Origin: Hyphomicrobiales bacterium
GTDB lineage: Bacteria > Pseudomonadota > Alphaproteobacteria > Rhizobiales > JAJFHB01
NCBI GenBank assembly: GCA_021775755.1
Contig: JAJFHE010000054.1
Coordinates: forward strand, 85,189-149,188
Reading direction: 5' to 3'
DNA: 64,000 bases
This document shows, one piece after another, positions 18,272-26,969 of this stretch. The notes under the pieces are model-generated. The model saw nothing but the letters and a program-made list of their open reading frames with translations. It ran no database searches and was not told the DNA's origin. Numbering within the stretch: position 1 is the first letter of the stretch; every line of letters starts with the position of its first letter. The position numbers and the translations under genes were made by a program.

Positions 18272-19136
18272 AGAGAACCTCCTGGAGCTTGGAGTTGTAA
18301 CCGTCGATATCCGCACCGAAGTCGCCGAGCGAAAAGGACACATCGCGCATCAACGGCTGGAATTTTCCGGCATCCACGTCTTCAACCGCCTGGTCATAGG
18401 CGTCGCGGTTGATCGGCTTGAACTTCACGATGTCACCCGGCTTAAAGAGACACATAAAGTCCTGCAGATACGGGATCTCCTGGTTCGGATCGTAAATCGG
18501 CATCGGCGTCACACCGAACATCTGGTAGCCGCCGGCACCACGCACCGAGTAGATGCACGAGAAACAACCGCCATATCCAACGGTCAGTTTCGGCGTATCG
18601 GTTCTCGGGCTGAGATATTTCGGCACCTCGATCTGACGCGGCCGGTCGACCATCTGATAGAGGAACGGCAGTCCGGCAACGAAGCCCACCATCGAAACGA
18701 ACCAGGGCGCGCCGGAATGCGCCGCGATGAACTCATCAACGGAACCGAAGTCGTTGATCCGGGCGGCATATTCTATGTCGGAACTGTTCGGGTCCTGATG
18801 GCGTTCGCGAAACCGCATCAAGGTCTCGTGCGTCCACGGATCCTGATAGTAGACCGGCACTTCCATGATGCGCGTCTGCAGCGTGTTGTCACCGGACTCC
18901 GCCGCACTTTCCAGCGACTTCAGCTCCGCCAGCATGTCCTCGGGCGAAATCTCATCGGGATTGAACTTGATCTGCAACGACGCGTTGGCCGGGCAGATTT
19001 CCGTGACGCCCTTGATGGCGCTGTCGCGAACCGCGCTGGTCATCGACAAGCTCTTGAAAAACGCTTCAAGCGACATTTCTTCGTCGACTTCGACGAAAAT
19101 GTGCTCATCGCCTCCAAATGTATATCTCGTCTTCAT
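18261..19136 (-). CDS. pxpB: 5-oxoprolinase subunit B / allophanate hydrolase subunit 1 family
   Basis: The protein has 291 residues of the KipI/AHS1 family. The typical central blocks are VPVYYQDP, FVAGLPFLYQM and a Tyr-Gly-Gly followed by IYSVRGAGGYQMFGVTP, the cyclophilin-like domain that pairs with PxpC. It is longer than many PxpB proteins (about 220-230 residues), with extra N- and C-terminal sequence. It lies between the biotin carboxylase gene (20 bp upstream) and pxpC (overlapping). Confidence 0.9.
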   Translation of the reverse strand: MKTRYTFGGDEHIFVEVDEEMSLEAFFKSLSMTSAVRDSAIKGVTEICPANASLQIKFNPDEISPEDMLAELKSLESAAESGDNTLQTRIMEVPVYYQDPWTHETLMRFRERHQDPNSSDIEYAARINDFGSVDEFIAAHSGAPWFVSMVGFVAGLPFLYQMVDRPRQIEVPKYLSPRTDTPKLTVGYGGCFSCIYSVRGAGGYQMFGVTPMPIYDPNQEIPYLQDFMCLFKPGDIVKFKPINRDAYDQAVEDVDAGKFQPLMRDVSFSLGDFGADIDGYNSKLQEVLYDN

Positions 19137-19155
19137 CCGTGAGCCACCTCCAGTT

Positions 19156-20520
19156 TCAGGTCAGGCGTGATGCGTTGTCTTCCAGCCAGCCTTCAAGCCA
19201 GCGGGTATGAACAGAGCCCTCTTGCACGGCACCGTCCTTCGCCAGGGCGCAGAACAGCGGCTTCGTCGTCTTGACGCCTTCGATGTCGAGTTCGCCGAGC
19301 GCACGCGACAGGCGCGCAATGGCGTGGTCGCGGTCGTCGCCCCAGACGATCAGCTTGGCAAGCAGCGAGTCATAGAACGGCGGGATCGCATAGCCCGGGT
19401 AAAGCATGCTGTCGAAACGCACGCCCGGCCCGCCCGGCAGGCGCATGTTGCCGATCACGCCGGGGAACGGCATGAAGCCGTTGGAGGGATCTTCGGCGTT
19501 GATCCTCACCTCGATCGCGTGGCCGCGGCGCGCAATCGCGTCCTGGGTTATGTCAAGTTTCTTGCCGCCCGCGATCAGGATCATCTCGCGCACCAGATCG
19601 ATGCCCGTAATTGCCTCCGTTACAGGATGCTCGACCTGAATGCGGGTGTTCATCTCGATGAAATAGAACTTGTCCGTTGCGTCATCGTAGAGATACTCCA
19701 CAGTGCCCGCGCCGCTGTAATTAACCGCCTCAGCCAGCGCCACTGCGGAACTGCAAAGTTTGGCGCGTACGTTGTCGGGAACACTTGCCGCGGGCGCTTC
19801 TTCCCAAACTTTCTGGCGCCGGCGCTGCAGCGAACACTCGCGCTCGAACAGATGCACGACGTTCTCTCCGTCACCGAGTATCTGAACTTCAACGTGGCGC
19901 GCACGCTCAATAACTTTTTCAACATAAAGGCCGCCATCGCCAAACGCCGACAAAGCCTCGGCGCTTGCCTGCGGCACCAGTGCCGCCACTTCTTCGGCAT
20001 TCGCGGCAATTCGAATACCGCGCCCGCCGCCGCCGGCGGCCGCTTTGATCATGATCGGATAGCCGATCTCGGCGGCGATTGCCTTTACCTGCTCGACCCC
20101 TTCGATGCGTTCAGCACTTCCAGGCACCGTCGGCACACCGGCATCCTGCGCCGCGTGGCGTGCCGCCGCCTTGTCGCCCATCAGCGTGATCGCGTGTGCG
20201 CTCGGCCCGACGAACACCAGCCCCGCATCGGCGACGGCGCCCGCAAACTCCGCACTTTCGGCAAGAAAGCCGTAGCCTGGATGAACCGCATCGGCGCCCG
20301 TCTGGCGCGCCGCATCAAGCACTGCTTGCGCGTTCAGATAGGACTTTGCCGCCTGTGGAGGGCCAATCGAAACCGCTTCATCGGCGAGTTGCGCGGGCAG
20401 TGCGTCAGCATCGGCCTCGCTATGCACCTGCACCGTTGCAATGCCAAGTTCCTGCGCCGCCCGGATGATCCGCACCGCAATCTCGCCGCGATTGGCTATA
20501 AGCAGTTTTTTGATTGGCAT
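19156..20520 (-). CDS. accC: Biotin carboxylase (AccC-like)
   Basis: The protein has 454 residues with the full ATP-grasp biotin carboxylase layout. The N-terminus reads KKLLIANRGEIAVRIIRAA, the glycine-rich ATP loop KAAAGGGGRGIRIA, then HVEVQILGDGENVVHLFERE and MNTRIQVEHPVTE with the catalytic Arg/Glu residues. It charges the carrier protein encoded 17 bp upstream. Its place in a pxpABC operon marks it as a dedicated paralogue, probably not the housekeeping acetyl-CoA carboxylase subunit. Confidence 0.9.
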   Translation of the reverse strand: MPIKKLLIANRGEIAVRIIRAAQELGIATVQVHSEADADALPAQLADEAVSIGPPQAAKSYLNAQAVLDAARQTGADAVHPGYGFLAESAEFAGAVADAGLVFVGPSAHAITLMGDKAAARHAAQDAGVPTVPGSAERIEGVEQVKAIAAEIGYPIMIKAAAGGGGRGIRIAANAEEVAALVPQASAEALSAFGDGGLYVEKVIERARHVEVQILGDGENVVHLFERECSLQRRRQKVWEEAPAASVPDNVRAKLCSSAVALAEAVNYSGAGTVEYLYDDATDKFYFIEMNTRIQVEHPVTEAITGIDLVREMILIAGGKKLDITQDAIARRGHAIEVRINAEDPSNGFMPFPGVIGNMRLPGGPGVRFDSMLYPGYAIPPFYDSLLAKLIVWGDDRDHAIARLSRALGELDIEGVKTTKPLFCALAKDGAVQEGSVHTRWLEGWLEDNASRLT

Positions 20521-20537
20521 CGTCCGGGGCCCGTTGC

Positions 20538-20780
20538 TCAGGTTTCGATCTCAACGAGCGGATTGCCCGCCATTATCGCGTCTTCATTTTCGGCCAGAAA
20601 CTTTACTACCGTGCCAGCTTTATCGGCCGTTACTTCGTGAAAGGATTTCATCACCTCCACGAGCCCGATCACATCGCCCACCGCGATCGTGTCGCCGTCT
20701 TCCTTGAACGAGGGCTGATCGGGTGCCGGACGCCGGTAAAAGGTTCCAGGCAAGGGGGATAGGATCTGTTCCGTCGCCAT
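20538..20780 (-). CDS. accB: Biotin carboxyl carrier protein
   Basis: This is a single biotinyl domain of 80 residues. The biotin-accepting lysine lies in VEVMKSF (residue about 45), where the usual motif is EAMKM. The preceding loop PGTFYRRPAPDQPSF is typical of AccB. Housekeeping AccB proteins are about twice as long because of an N-terminal linker, which is missing here. It lies between pxpA and accC and is probably biotinylated and carboxylated by the latter. Confidence 0.85.
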   Translation of the reverse strand: MATEQILSPLPGTFYRRPAPDQPSFKEDGDTIAVGDVIGLVEVMKSFHEVTADKAGTVVKFLAENEDAIMAGNPLVEIET

Positions 20781-20802
20781 ATTCTGCTCTCCCTTTCAGG
20801 TC

Positions 20803-21534
20803 TTATTCGCCGTTCTGATAAGGCTGGATTGCGTCGCGCACAGCAGATGCGATCGCAACCGCATTGGGGGTGTCGGAGTGGACGCAGATGGTTTCAGCGC
20901 GCACTGTAAGGTCCTTGCCGTTTACGCTGGTAACTTGTCCTTCCTCAATGGCGCGCACGCATTTCCGTGCAGCATCTTGAGGGTCAACCGCATCGTGCTC
21001 GCGGGTGATGATCACCGAACCCTCGTCGTTGTAGTCGAGGTCGGCGTAGAATTCGGCGATAAAGCCCTGGCCGCGCGCTTTGTAAACTTCCTCATGCAAG
21101 GTCCCCACCATGCCCATCAACGGCACGCCGAACACCTCCGCGGCGTCGCATACCGCGTCCGCCGCACTGCGGTCGCGCGCCGCCATGCCATACAGCGAGC
21201 CGTGCGGCTTGATATGGTTGAGGGCCATGCCTTCCGCGTCGAGAAACCCCTTGAGAGCCCCGACCTGGTAGATGATGCAATTGGCAAGCTCGTCGCGGGA
21301 AATTTTCATCTCGCGCCGCCCGAAGCCCTGCAGGTCGGGCAGCGAGGGATGCGCACCGACGCGCACGCCATTTTCCTTGGCAAGGCGCACCGTGGCGCGC
21401 ATGTGGTTGAAATCGGAAGCGTGAAAGCCGCAGGCAACGTTCGCCACGGAGATCAGAGGCATCAGGCCTTCGTCGTCGCCCATGCGATACAGCCCGAAGG
21501 CTTCGCCCATATCGCAGTTAACTGTAACAGACAC
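20803..21534 (-). CDS. pxpA: 5-oxoprolinase subunit A (LamB/YcsF family)
   Basis: The protein has 243 residues. The start is a GTG at 21534 with a strong GGAGG site 7 bases upstream; frame upstream of it is not conserved. Family blocks are VNCDMGEAFG, VANVACGFHASD, GAHPSLPDLQGFGRREM and HIKPHGSLYGMAA. PxpA is a metal-dependent hydrolase-like subunit acting with PxpBC on 5-oxoproline. It is the first gene of the leftward operon, facing the LysR regulator over a 135-bp region with two palindromes. Confidence 0.9.
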   Translation of the reverse strand: MSVTVNCDMGEAFGLYRMGDDEGLMPLISVANVACGFHASDFNHMRATVRLAKENGVRVGAHPSLPDLQGFGRREMKISRDELANCIIYQVGALKGFLDAEGMALNHIKPHGSLYGMAARDRSAADAVCDAAEVFGVPLMGMVGTLHEEVYKARGQGFIAEFYADLDYNDEGSVIITREHDAVDPQDAARKCVRAIEEGQVTSVNGKDLTVRAETICVHSDTPNAVAIASAVRDAIQPYQNGE

Positions 21535-21604
21535 CGCTCGCCTCCCCAGACACCGGCATCGCCGGTTGCTATGTTCGATTGAAGCGTGACGAGGATCGGA
21601 GGTA

Positions 21605-21649
21605 TTGTAAAATACAAAAAAATGTTCTCCATTATCTGAAAAACAGATA
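21605..21649. promoter_or_regulatory. Two palindromes in the pxpA-lysR divergent promoter
   Basis: TATCTG-AAAAA-CAGATA at 21633-21649 is a perfect inverted repeat that contains the T-N11-A core of LysR-type boxes. A second palindrome, TTGTA-AAA-TACAA, lies at 21605-21617. Both are between the divergent pxpA and LysR genes. They are the likely binding sites of that regulator and include part of the promoter of one or both genes. Confidence 0.65.
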
Positions 21650-21669
21650 TCGATTGGAGGAGACGATCC

Positions 21670-22590
21670 ATGAACCTGTCTATCAAGCAGGTCCGGTACT
21701 TCATTGCGGCGGCGGATTTTGGAAAAGTGTCCTTGGCCGCGCATGAGCTTAACGTGTCCCAATCGGCCGTTACTTCGGCCATCCAGCAATTGGAAACAGA
21801 CCTTGGCGTCACGCTGTTCACGCGCAATCCGAAAGGAGTTTCGCTCACCGCTGAGGGCGCACGGTTTCTGCGCCATGCCCGCAACATCATGGCGGCGGTG
21901 AACCAGGCGGTTCAATCGCCTCTGTCAACCGACACGGCAATGACCGGGCACGTCAAAGTCGGTGTGAGTTACACCGTTGCCGGGTACTTTCTGCCACGTC
22001 ATCTGGCCCGGTTTGAACGCACATACCCGCGCATCACGATTGAACTCAGAGAGCTTCCCCGCGAAGTTGTCGAAGGCGATCTCAACTCCGGCGAACTCGA
22101 TACTGCCGTCATGCTGGTGTCCAATTTGCGCGACCGCGAAAATCTCACATTCGAAACCCTTCTGCGCTCCAAACGCCGGCTCTGGCTGCCACCGGATCAC
22201 CCGTTGCTAAAGGCCAACGCGGTGACGCTGGAGGATATCGCGCGAGAGCCTTACATCATGCTGACCGTCGATGAGGCACGTCACACCGCACATAACTACT
22301 GGGATTCGACCGGCCTCAAGCCACGCACGATCTTCAACACATTCTCCGTCGAAGCCATCAGAAGCATGGTTGCCGCGGGCATGGGCGTCACCATCTTGTC
22401 GGACATGGTTTACCGGCCCTGGTCGCTTGAGGGGCAGCGCATCGAAACGCGCAATGTCGACGCGGATATTCCAACCATGGATGTCGGACTTGCCTGGCGC
22501 CGCGAGACGCCGCCATCTCCCGCGACGAAGACGTTCCTGGAATTTCTGAGCCTGACATTCGGCGGTGGCGGACAGGGATTGAGCGAATGA
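21670..22590 (+). CDS. LysR-family transcriptional regulator
   Basis: The regulator has 306 residues. The N-terminal winged helix-turn-helix is clear (IKQVRYFIAAADFGKVSLAA, then LNVSQSAVTSAIQQLETDLG and LFTRNPKGVSLTAEG). The rest is a LysR substrate-binding domain, with GVSYTVAGYFLPRHLARF at its start. The ribosome site GGAGGAG lies 6 bases before the ATG. It most likely controls the divergent pxp operon through the box at 21633-21649. Confidence 0.9.
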   Translation: MNLSIKQVRYFIAAADFGKVSLAAHELNVSQSAVTSAIQQLETDLGVTLFTRNPKGVSLTAEGARFLRHARNIMAAVNQAVQSPLSTDTAMTGHVKVGVSYTVAGYFLPRHLARFERTYPRITIELRELPREVVEGDLNSGELDTAVMLVSNLRDRENLTFETLLRSKRRLWLPPDHPLLKANAVTLEDIAREPYIMLTVDEARHTAHNYWDSTGLKPRTIFNTFSVEAIRSMVAAGMGVTILSDMVYRPWSLEGQRIETRNVDADIPTMDVGLAWRRETPPSPATKTFLEFLSLTFGGGGQGLSE

Positions 22591-22623
22591 CGGCGGCCGT
22601 TGTCGCCGCTCCGTCCGTCACCC

Positions 22624-24309
22624 TCAGTCAACCCGCACTTGCGGTTCGGCGGATCTCTGCGTGGACTGCCAATCGGGCGCGCTGTAGGCCTCGGCGTTCG
22701 ATGCCGGTAGCATGCCCTTGCCAAGAACGTGGTCGGCGCCCTTCTCGCCGATCATGATCGTCGGCGCATTCAGGTTACCGTTTGTGATCGTCGGCATGAT
22801 GGAGCTGTCAATGACCCTGAGACCCTGAATTCCGTGAACCCGTGTCTCAGGGTCGACCACCGCCATCTTGTCGGTCCCCATCTTGCAGGTGCCGCATGGG
22901 TGATAGGCGGTTTCTGAATGGTGCGCGGCATAGTCGTCCAAATCCGCGTCCGACTGTACGTGCTCCCCGGGCAACAGTTCCTTGCCGCGATAGGGTTCAA
23001 GTGCCGGCTGTGCGAATATTTCACGGGTAAGGCGGATGCCGTCGCGAAGCACTCGCCGATCGTCTTCGTGATCGAGATAGTTGAAGAACAATCTGGGCGG
23101 CGCCATCGGATCGGCGGAGCGAAGCGTCAAGCGGCCCCGGCTCTTCGGCTTGTTGGGGCCAAGGTGTGCCTGGAAGCCATGGCCCTTTGAAGCGCTCGAA
23201 CCATCGTATGCAACCGCGCCCGCGAGGAAGTGATATTGAATGTCGGGATAGGGAATGCCCACCCGGCTGCGAATATAGCCATTTGCCTCGAAGTGATTGG
23301 TGGCGCCGAGCCCTTTGCGGAACAGGAGCCATTGCAGGCCGATCCATGCCTTGCCGAGGGGGTTCAGCATACCGTTGAGGCTGACCGGCTGGGTACACTC
23401 CTGCTGGATCCACAGTTCGAGATGGTCGTGCAGATTATCGCCTACGCCGGGCAGGTCGTGCACCACTTCGATACCGTGCTCGCCAAGGTGCGATGCGGGG
23501 CCGATACCGGACAGCATCAGAAGTTTGGGCGAATTGACCGGGCCGGACGACAAAATGACTTCACGCGCGGCGCGCGCCTGAACCGTGCGGCCTGCCTTGT
23601 CGGTGTATTCGACTCCCACGGCGCGTTTGCCCTCAAGCAGAATACGCCGCGTCAGCGCGTGCATCACCAGCCGCAGGTTCGGCCGCGACAGGCTGGGCTT
23701 GAGATAGCCATTGGCCGTCGACCAGCGCACGCCTTTTTTGACCGACATGTCCATGCGGCCAAAACCTTCCTGCTGGTAGCCGTTGTAATCCTCCGTTAGC
23801 GGATATCCGGCCTGGTGCCCGGCCTCGATCATCGCCCGATAGAGCGGGTTTTGCATATTGTTGCCGTTGGAAACATGCTGCTCGCCCTGTTCGCCGCGAT
23901 ACTCATCGCCGCCATAGGCGCAGTCTTCGGCCCGCCGGAAATAAGGCAAGGCGTGTCGGTAGCCCCAACCATCCGCGCCGCCCTCCTCCCAGTCATCGAA
24001 GTCGCCCCGGTTGCCGCGGACATAGACCATGCCGTTGATCGAAGACGATCCGCCGATCACCTTGCCGCGCGCCTGATGGATCGACCGGCCGGCGAGCCCG
24101 GGTTCGGGCTCGGTATAGAACCCCCAGTCGAACTTTTTCATATGCATGGGGATCGATAACGCCGACGGCATCTGGATGAAGATTGAGTTGTCCTTGCCGC
24201 CATACTCAAGCACAAGCACACGGTGTTCCGGGTTTTCGCTGAGCCGCCGCGCCAGAACCGAGCCCGCCGACCCGGCGCCCACAATGATGAAATCATAGGT
24301 TTCCGTCAT
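22624..24309 (-). CDS. GMC-family FAD oxidoreductase, choline dehydrogenase-like
   Basis: The flavoenzyme has 561 residues. The N-terminal FAD-binding fold reads DFIIVGAGSAGSVLARRL, followed by the GMC signature region GKVIGGSSSINGMVYVRGN. Near the C-terminus the catalytic His and Asn appear in YHPCGTCKMG and NGNLNAPTIMIGEKGAD. It resembles BetA-type alcohol dehydrogenases. No betaine aldehyde dehydrogenase or bet regulator is nearby, so the alcohol substrate is open. It converges with the LysR gene and shares an upstream region with the ureohydrolase gene. Confidence 0.9.
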   Translation of the reverse strand: MTETYDFIIVGAGSAGSVLARRLSENPEHRVLVLEYGGKDNSIFIQMPSALSIPMHMKKFDWGFYTEPEPGLAGRSIHQARGKVIGGSSSINGMVYVRGNRGDFDDWEEGGADGWGYRHALPYFRRAEDCAYGGDEYRGEQGEQHVSNGNNMQNPLYRAMIEAGHQAGYPLTEDYNGYQQEGFGRMDMSVKKGVRWSTANGYLKPSLSRPNLRLVMHALTRRILLEGKRAVGVEYTDKAGRTVQARAAREVILSSGPVNSPKLLMLSGIGPASHLGEHGIEVVHDLPGVGDNLHDHLELWIQQECTQPVSLNGMLNPLGKAWIGLQWLLFRKGLGATNHFEANGYIRSRVGIPYPDIQYHFLAGAVAYDGSSASKGHGFQAHLGPNKPKSRGRLTLRSADPMAPPRLFFNYLDHEDDRRVLRDGIRLTREIFAQPALEPYRGKELLPGEHVQSDADLDDYAAHHSETAYHPCGTCKMGTDKMAVVDPETRVHGIQGLRVIDSSIMPTITNGNLNAPTIMIGEKGADHVLGKGMLPASNAEAYSAPDWQSTQRSAEPQVRVD

Positions 24310-24693
24310 TACGCTCTTCGGCCTCCCGCGCCGCTCAGAAAATCGAATTTATACAGTGCGTTCCAGCATAGTCCGCAAACGCAGTTGCCGCCGTTTTCAA
24401 AACACACGCTTGCGCGAACCAAAGCAAACATTGACACAGTAACTCATTTGGAAGCCACCACGAATTGCGCGCGATCTAAGCCGGTACAGAGGAAGTTTGA
24501 TCGGAATTATTCGCCTTCAGGACGATCCCGCCCCTGCAACCCTTCCCACAAGGGTCGATAGTGACCGGAGCCACCATTGGCTGCCGCTTGGACGGCGACC
24601 AGAATAATCCTCTGAATACTAAGAATCAGGCGGAGCATCACGTGCTTCGCCGCCATTCGATATCACGCGCTGTGATCAACCGGAGAGCACATC
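24310..24693. other. Divergent intergenic region
   Basis: No gene is supported between the GMC oxidoreductase and the ureohydrolase. A palindrome-like ATCAC-GCGCT-GTGAT lies at 24662-24676, just ahead of the ribosome site CCGGAGAG of the ureohydrolase gene, and could be an operator. I looked for a guanidine riboswitch because of the downstream gene and saw none. Confidence 0.4.
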
Positions 24694-25668
24694 ATGAGCG
24701 ACATCGCCACGACATTCGACGAAAACGCCTTTACCGGTCTTCTCCATGCGGGAACACACGGCACGTTCATGCGCCTGCCTTCCGTTCCCGCCAACGCCGA
24801 CAAGTTGAAAAAGTTAAACATCGACACAGCTGTCCTCGGCTTCCCCTGGGATGCGATGTGCATCAGCCGCACCGGCGCCAACTACGGGCCGCGCGCGATC
24901 CGTGATGCGGGCGACCAGTTTTCGTTCTACAACGCATCGTATGGACTCGATCTCAACGATCACTACAACATGGCCGATTGCGGCGACGTGCCCGTCGTTC
25001 CGGGCAGCGGCGTCACCACAATGGACCGCGCCGAGGCGATGGTCGCGGAGATCCTCAAGGCCGATGCGATGCCGATCACCATCGGCGGCGATCATTCGAT
25101 CACCATCGCCTGCGTGCGCGCTTTCGCGAAAAAATACAAAAAGCCCGGGCTCGTTCTCGTTGACATGCATTTCGACACCGCGGTCGAACTGGGCGGCGAA
25201 GAACTCAGCCATTGCTGCCCGATCCCGCGCGCCGTTGATGCAGGATTCGATCCGAAGAACATTGCAATTGTCGGCACCAGCGGATGGATGAATCCGAAAT
25301 CGGAACTGCAGTACATCCGCGACCACGGAATTACGCTTTTCACTCTTGAAGACGTCATGGAGCAGGGCTTCAAAGAGGTCGCGCAAAAGGCCGCCGCCGT
25401 TGCGAAAAACGGCACCGACGGCTTCTATCTGACCTACGACATAGATTCCATCGATGCGGCCTATGCTCCCGGAACCGGTGTGCCCTCACCCGGCGGCATG
25501 ACCTCACGCGAGGCAATCCTGATTATCCGAGAACTTGCCAAGGCCGGCATCCAGGGTCTGGATCTGGTCGAAGTTTCGCCCTCTTGGGACCATGACGGCA
25601 TTACCAGCCGGCTTGCCGTGCGTCTTATTCTGGAGGCGCTTGCCGGAAACGTCATGGGTCGCGAATAG
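24694..25668 (+). CDS. Arginase/agmatinase-family ureohydrolase
   Basis: The protein has 324 residues. The dinuclear metal site is complete: GGDHS near residue 130, DMHFD near residue 153 (the family usually has DAHxD) and YDIDSID near residue 249 (usually SxDxDxxDP). It should release urea from a guanidino compound such as agmatine, guanidinobutyrate or guanidine. The Tyr in place of Ser and the AAYAPGTG end of the third motif depart from classical agmatinases. The nearby polyamine-type transporter and glutamine-synthetase-like ligases fit guanidino or polyamine metabolism. Confidence 0.85.
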   Translation: MSDIATTFDENAFTGLLHAGTHGTFMRLPSVPANADKLKKLNIDTAVLGFPWDAMCISRTGANYGPRAIRDAGDQFSFYNASYGLDLNDHYNMADCGDVPVVPGSGVTTMDRAEAMVAEILKADAMPITIGGDHSITIACVRAFAKKYKKPGLVLVDMHFDTAVELGGEELSHCCPIPRAVDAGFDPKNIAIVGTSGWMNPKSELQYIRDHGITLFTLEDVMEQGFKEVAQKAAAVAKNGTDGFYLTYDIDSIDAAYAPGTGVPSPGGMTSREAILIIRELAKAGIQGLDLVEVSPSWDHDGITSRLAVRLILEALAGNVMGRE

Positions 25669-25780
25669 CGCACGGGCGCGCGCTGCTTACAAAACGCGCA
25701 CCCTAATTATGCTCCGCCGTGCCACTTGGCAGGATTTGTCCATTTGCCCTAAGCTTGCGCTCCCTACAGGGAGTGGGACC

Positions 25781-26938
25781 TTGGACACGCCAGAAAGCAA
25801 AACGCCAGCGACGGAAAAGACCGCACTGACAGTCGGTTCCGGCGCCTATCACGCCGAGCTTGCAAACGTCCTTCGCCAGGCGGGCGCCGCCGCTTTTTAT
25901 GATGCTATGGCGCGGTTGGTCGCAACGCTTGTCGATTGCAACAAGTGGCTTGTCATGCGGTACACCGCGTACGACAAACCGGCGTTTCTGGTGAACCGGG
26001 CAATGAGCGAGCGCGCCTGCGCGTTTTATCTCGAAGGGCTTTACCGGCTCGATCCGCTCAACAAGCTCGCCCGTACGCGACCAAGGACAATGGTCATCAA
26101 CATAAACCAGTTCCACAACGAACCAGCCGCCGACGACAAATACCTCAACGAAATTTTCCGCGCCGCTTTCATCTACGACGAACTCGCCGTGCTGCTTCCC
26201 GCACCCGGCGGGGTCACCGTGGCGGTGTGCTGCGAACGCGGGCGCAGGCGGTTTGAACAAGCCGACCTGGACACCATCAACGGGATCGTTCCGATCCTCG
26301 AAGCGATGCATCAGATCCACATTGACCGGGCGTTTTCGGCGTCATTTGACGCCGACTCTGGAGCGGCCTCGCTTCGCCAGGGTGACGCAGTACTGATCGT
26401 CGATGAACGCGGCAGCCGGGTCTTCACGACGGAAAAGTGGCGGCAGCTGGAAAGTGAGCTCGGCTCCTGCAGCCAGTTGATCGAAAGGGCAAGTGGCGAG
26501 GAGGCAGGTCACGTCGAGCTCAACTTGTCTTATGTGCTGCATTGGGAACGTCTTGGAGCGGAGTTCGCTCTGGCGCCAAAGGGGACGTTCTTGATGATTG
26601 AGCGTCAAGCCCCGGCCCCCGCCAAAATTTCCGCCGACGAAGCCGTTGCCACATTCCAGGCCATGTACAGCCTCACCCCGCGCGAGGTCGAAATTGTCCA
26701 GCTGGTGCTGAACGGATTTCCCAACGAGCGCATCGCCGAGCAACTTGGCATCAGTATCGGTACCGTGAAAAACCACCGCTGGCGGCTCTATCTCAAACTT
26801 GACATAACCAGTGAGCGGGAGCTGTTTTATCTTTTCCTGTCGGCAGTTCTCGATGTCGATGTTGGCGGGTCGGGCGGCTCTGCCGAGACCGGCCAGTCAC
26901 AATCAACTGAGAGCACGGACTCACAACCGGTCGCCTGA
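25781..26938 (+). CDS. LuxR-type helix-turn-helix regulator
   Basis: The protein has about 385 residues. The N-terminal ~290 residues form an unassigned sensing region. The C-terminus carries a LuxR/GerE domain: LTPREVEIVQLVLNGFPNER, IAEQLGISIGTVKNH and YLKLDITSERELFYLF. A TTG at 25781 is used as start because AGGGAGTGGG lies just upstream. An ATG at 25709 is in frame but has no ribosome site. It follows the ureohydrolase gene by about 110 bp on the same strand and may regulate it. Confidence 0.8.
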   Translation: MDTPESKTPATEKTALTVGSGAYHAELANVLRQAGAAAFYDAMARLVATLVDCNKWLVMRYTAYDKPAFLVNRAMSERACAFYLEGLYRLDPLNKLARTRPRTMVININQFHNEPAADDKYLNEIFRAAFIYDELAVLLPAPGGVTVAVCCERGRRRFEQADLDTINGIVPILEAMHQIHIDRAFSASFDADSGAASLRQGDAVLIVDERGSRVFTTEKWRQLESELGSCSQLIERASGEEAGHVELNLSYVLHWERLGAEFALAPKGTFLMIERQAPAPAKISADEAVATFQAMYSLTPREVEIVQLVLNGFPNERIAEQLGISIGTVKNHRWRLYLKLDITSERELFYLFLSAVLDVDVGGSGGSAETGQSQSTESTDSQPVA

Positions 26939-26969
26939 CCGGCAGCTGAAGTGGAATCGCACTGGATTC

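Noticed and set aside
18717..20640. Long rightward frames opposite pxpB and the biotin carboxylase
   Set aside because: They mirror strongly conserved genes and arise from high-GC codon use.
24310..24693. Guanidine riboswitch before the ureohydrolase
   Set aside because: No motif of a known guanidine riboswitch was recognised in the region.
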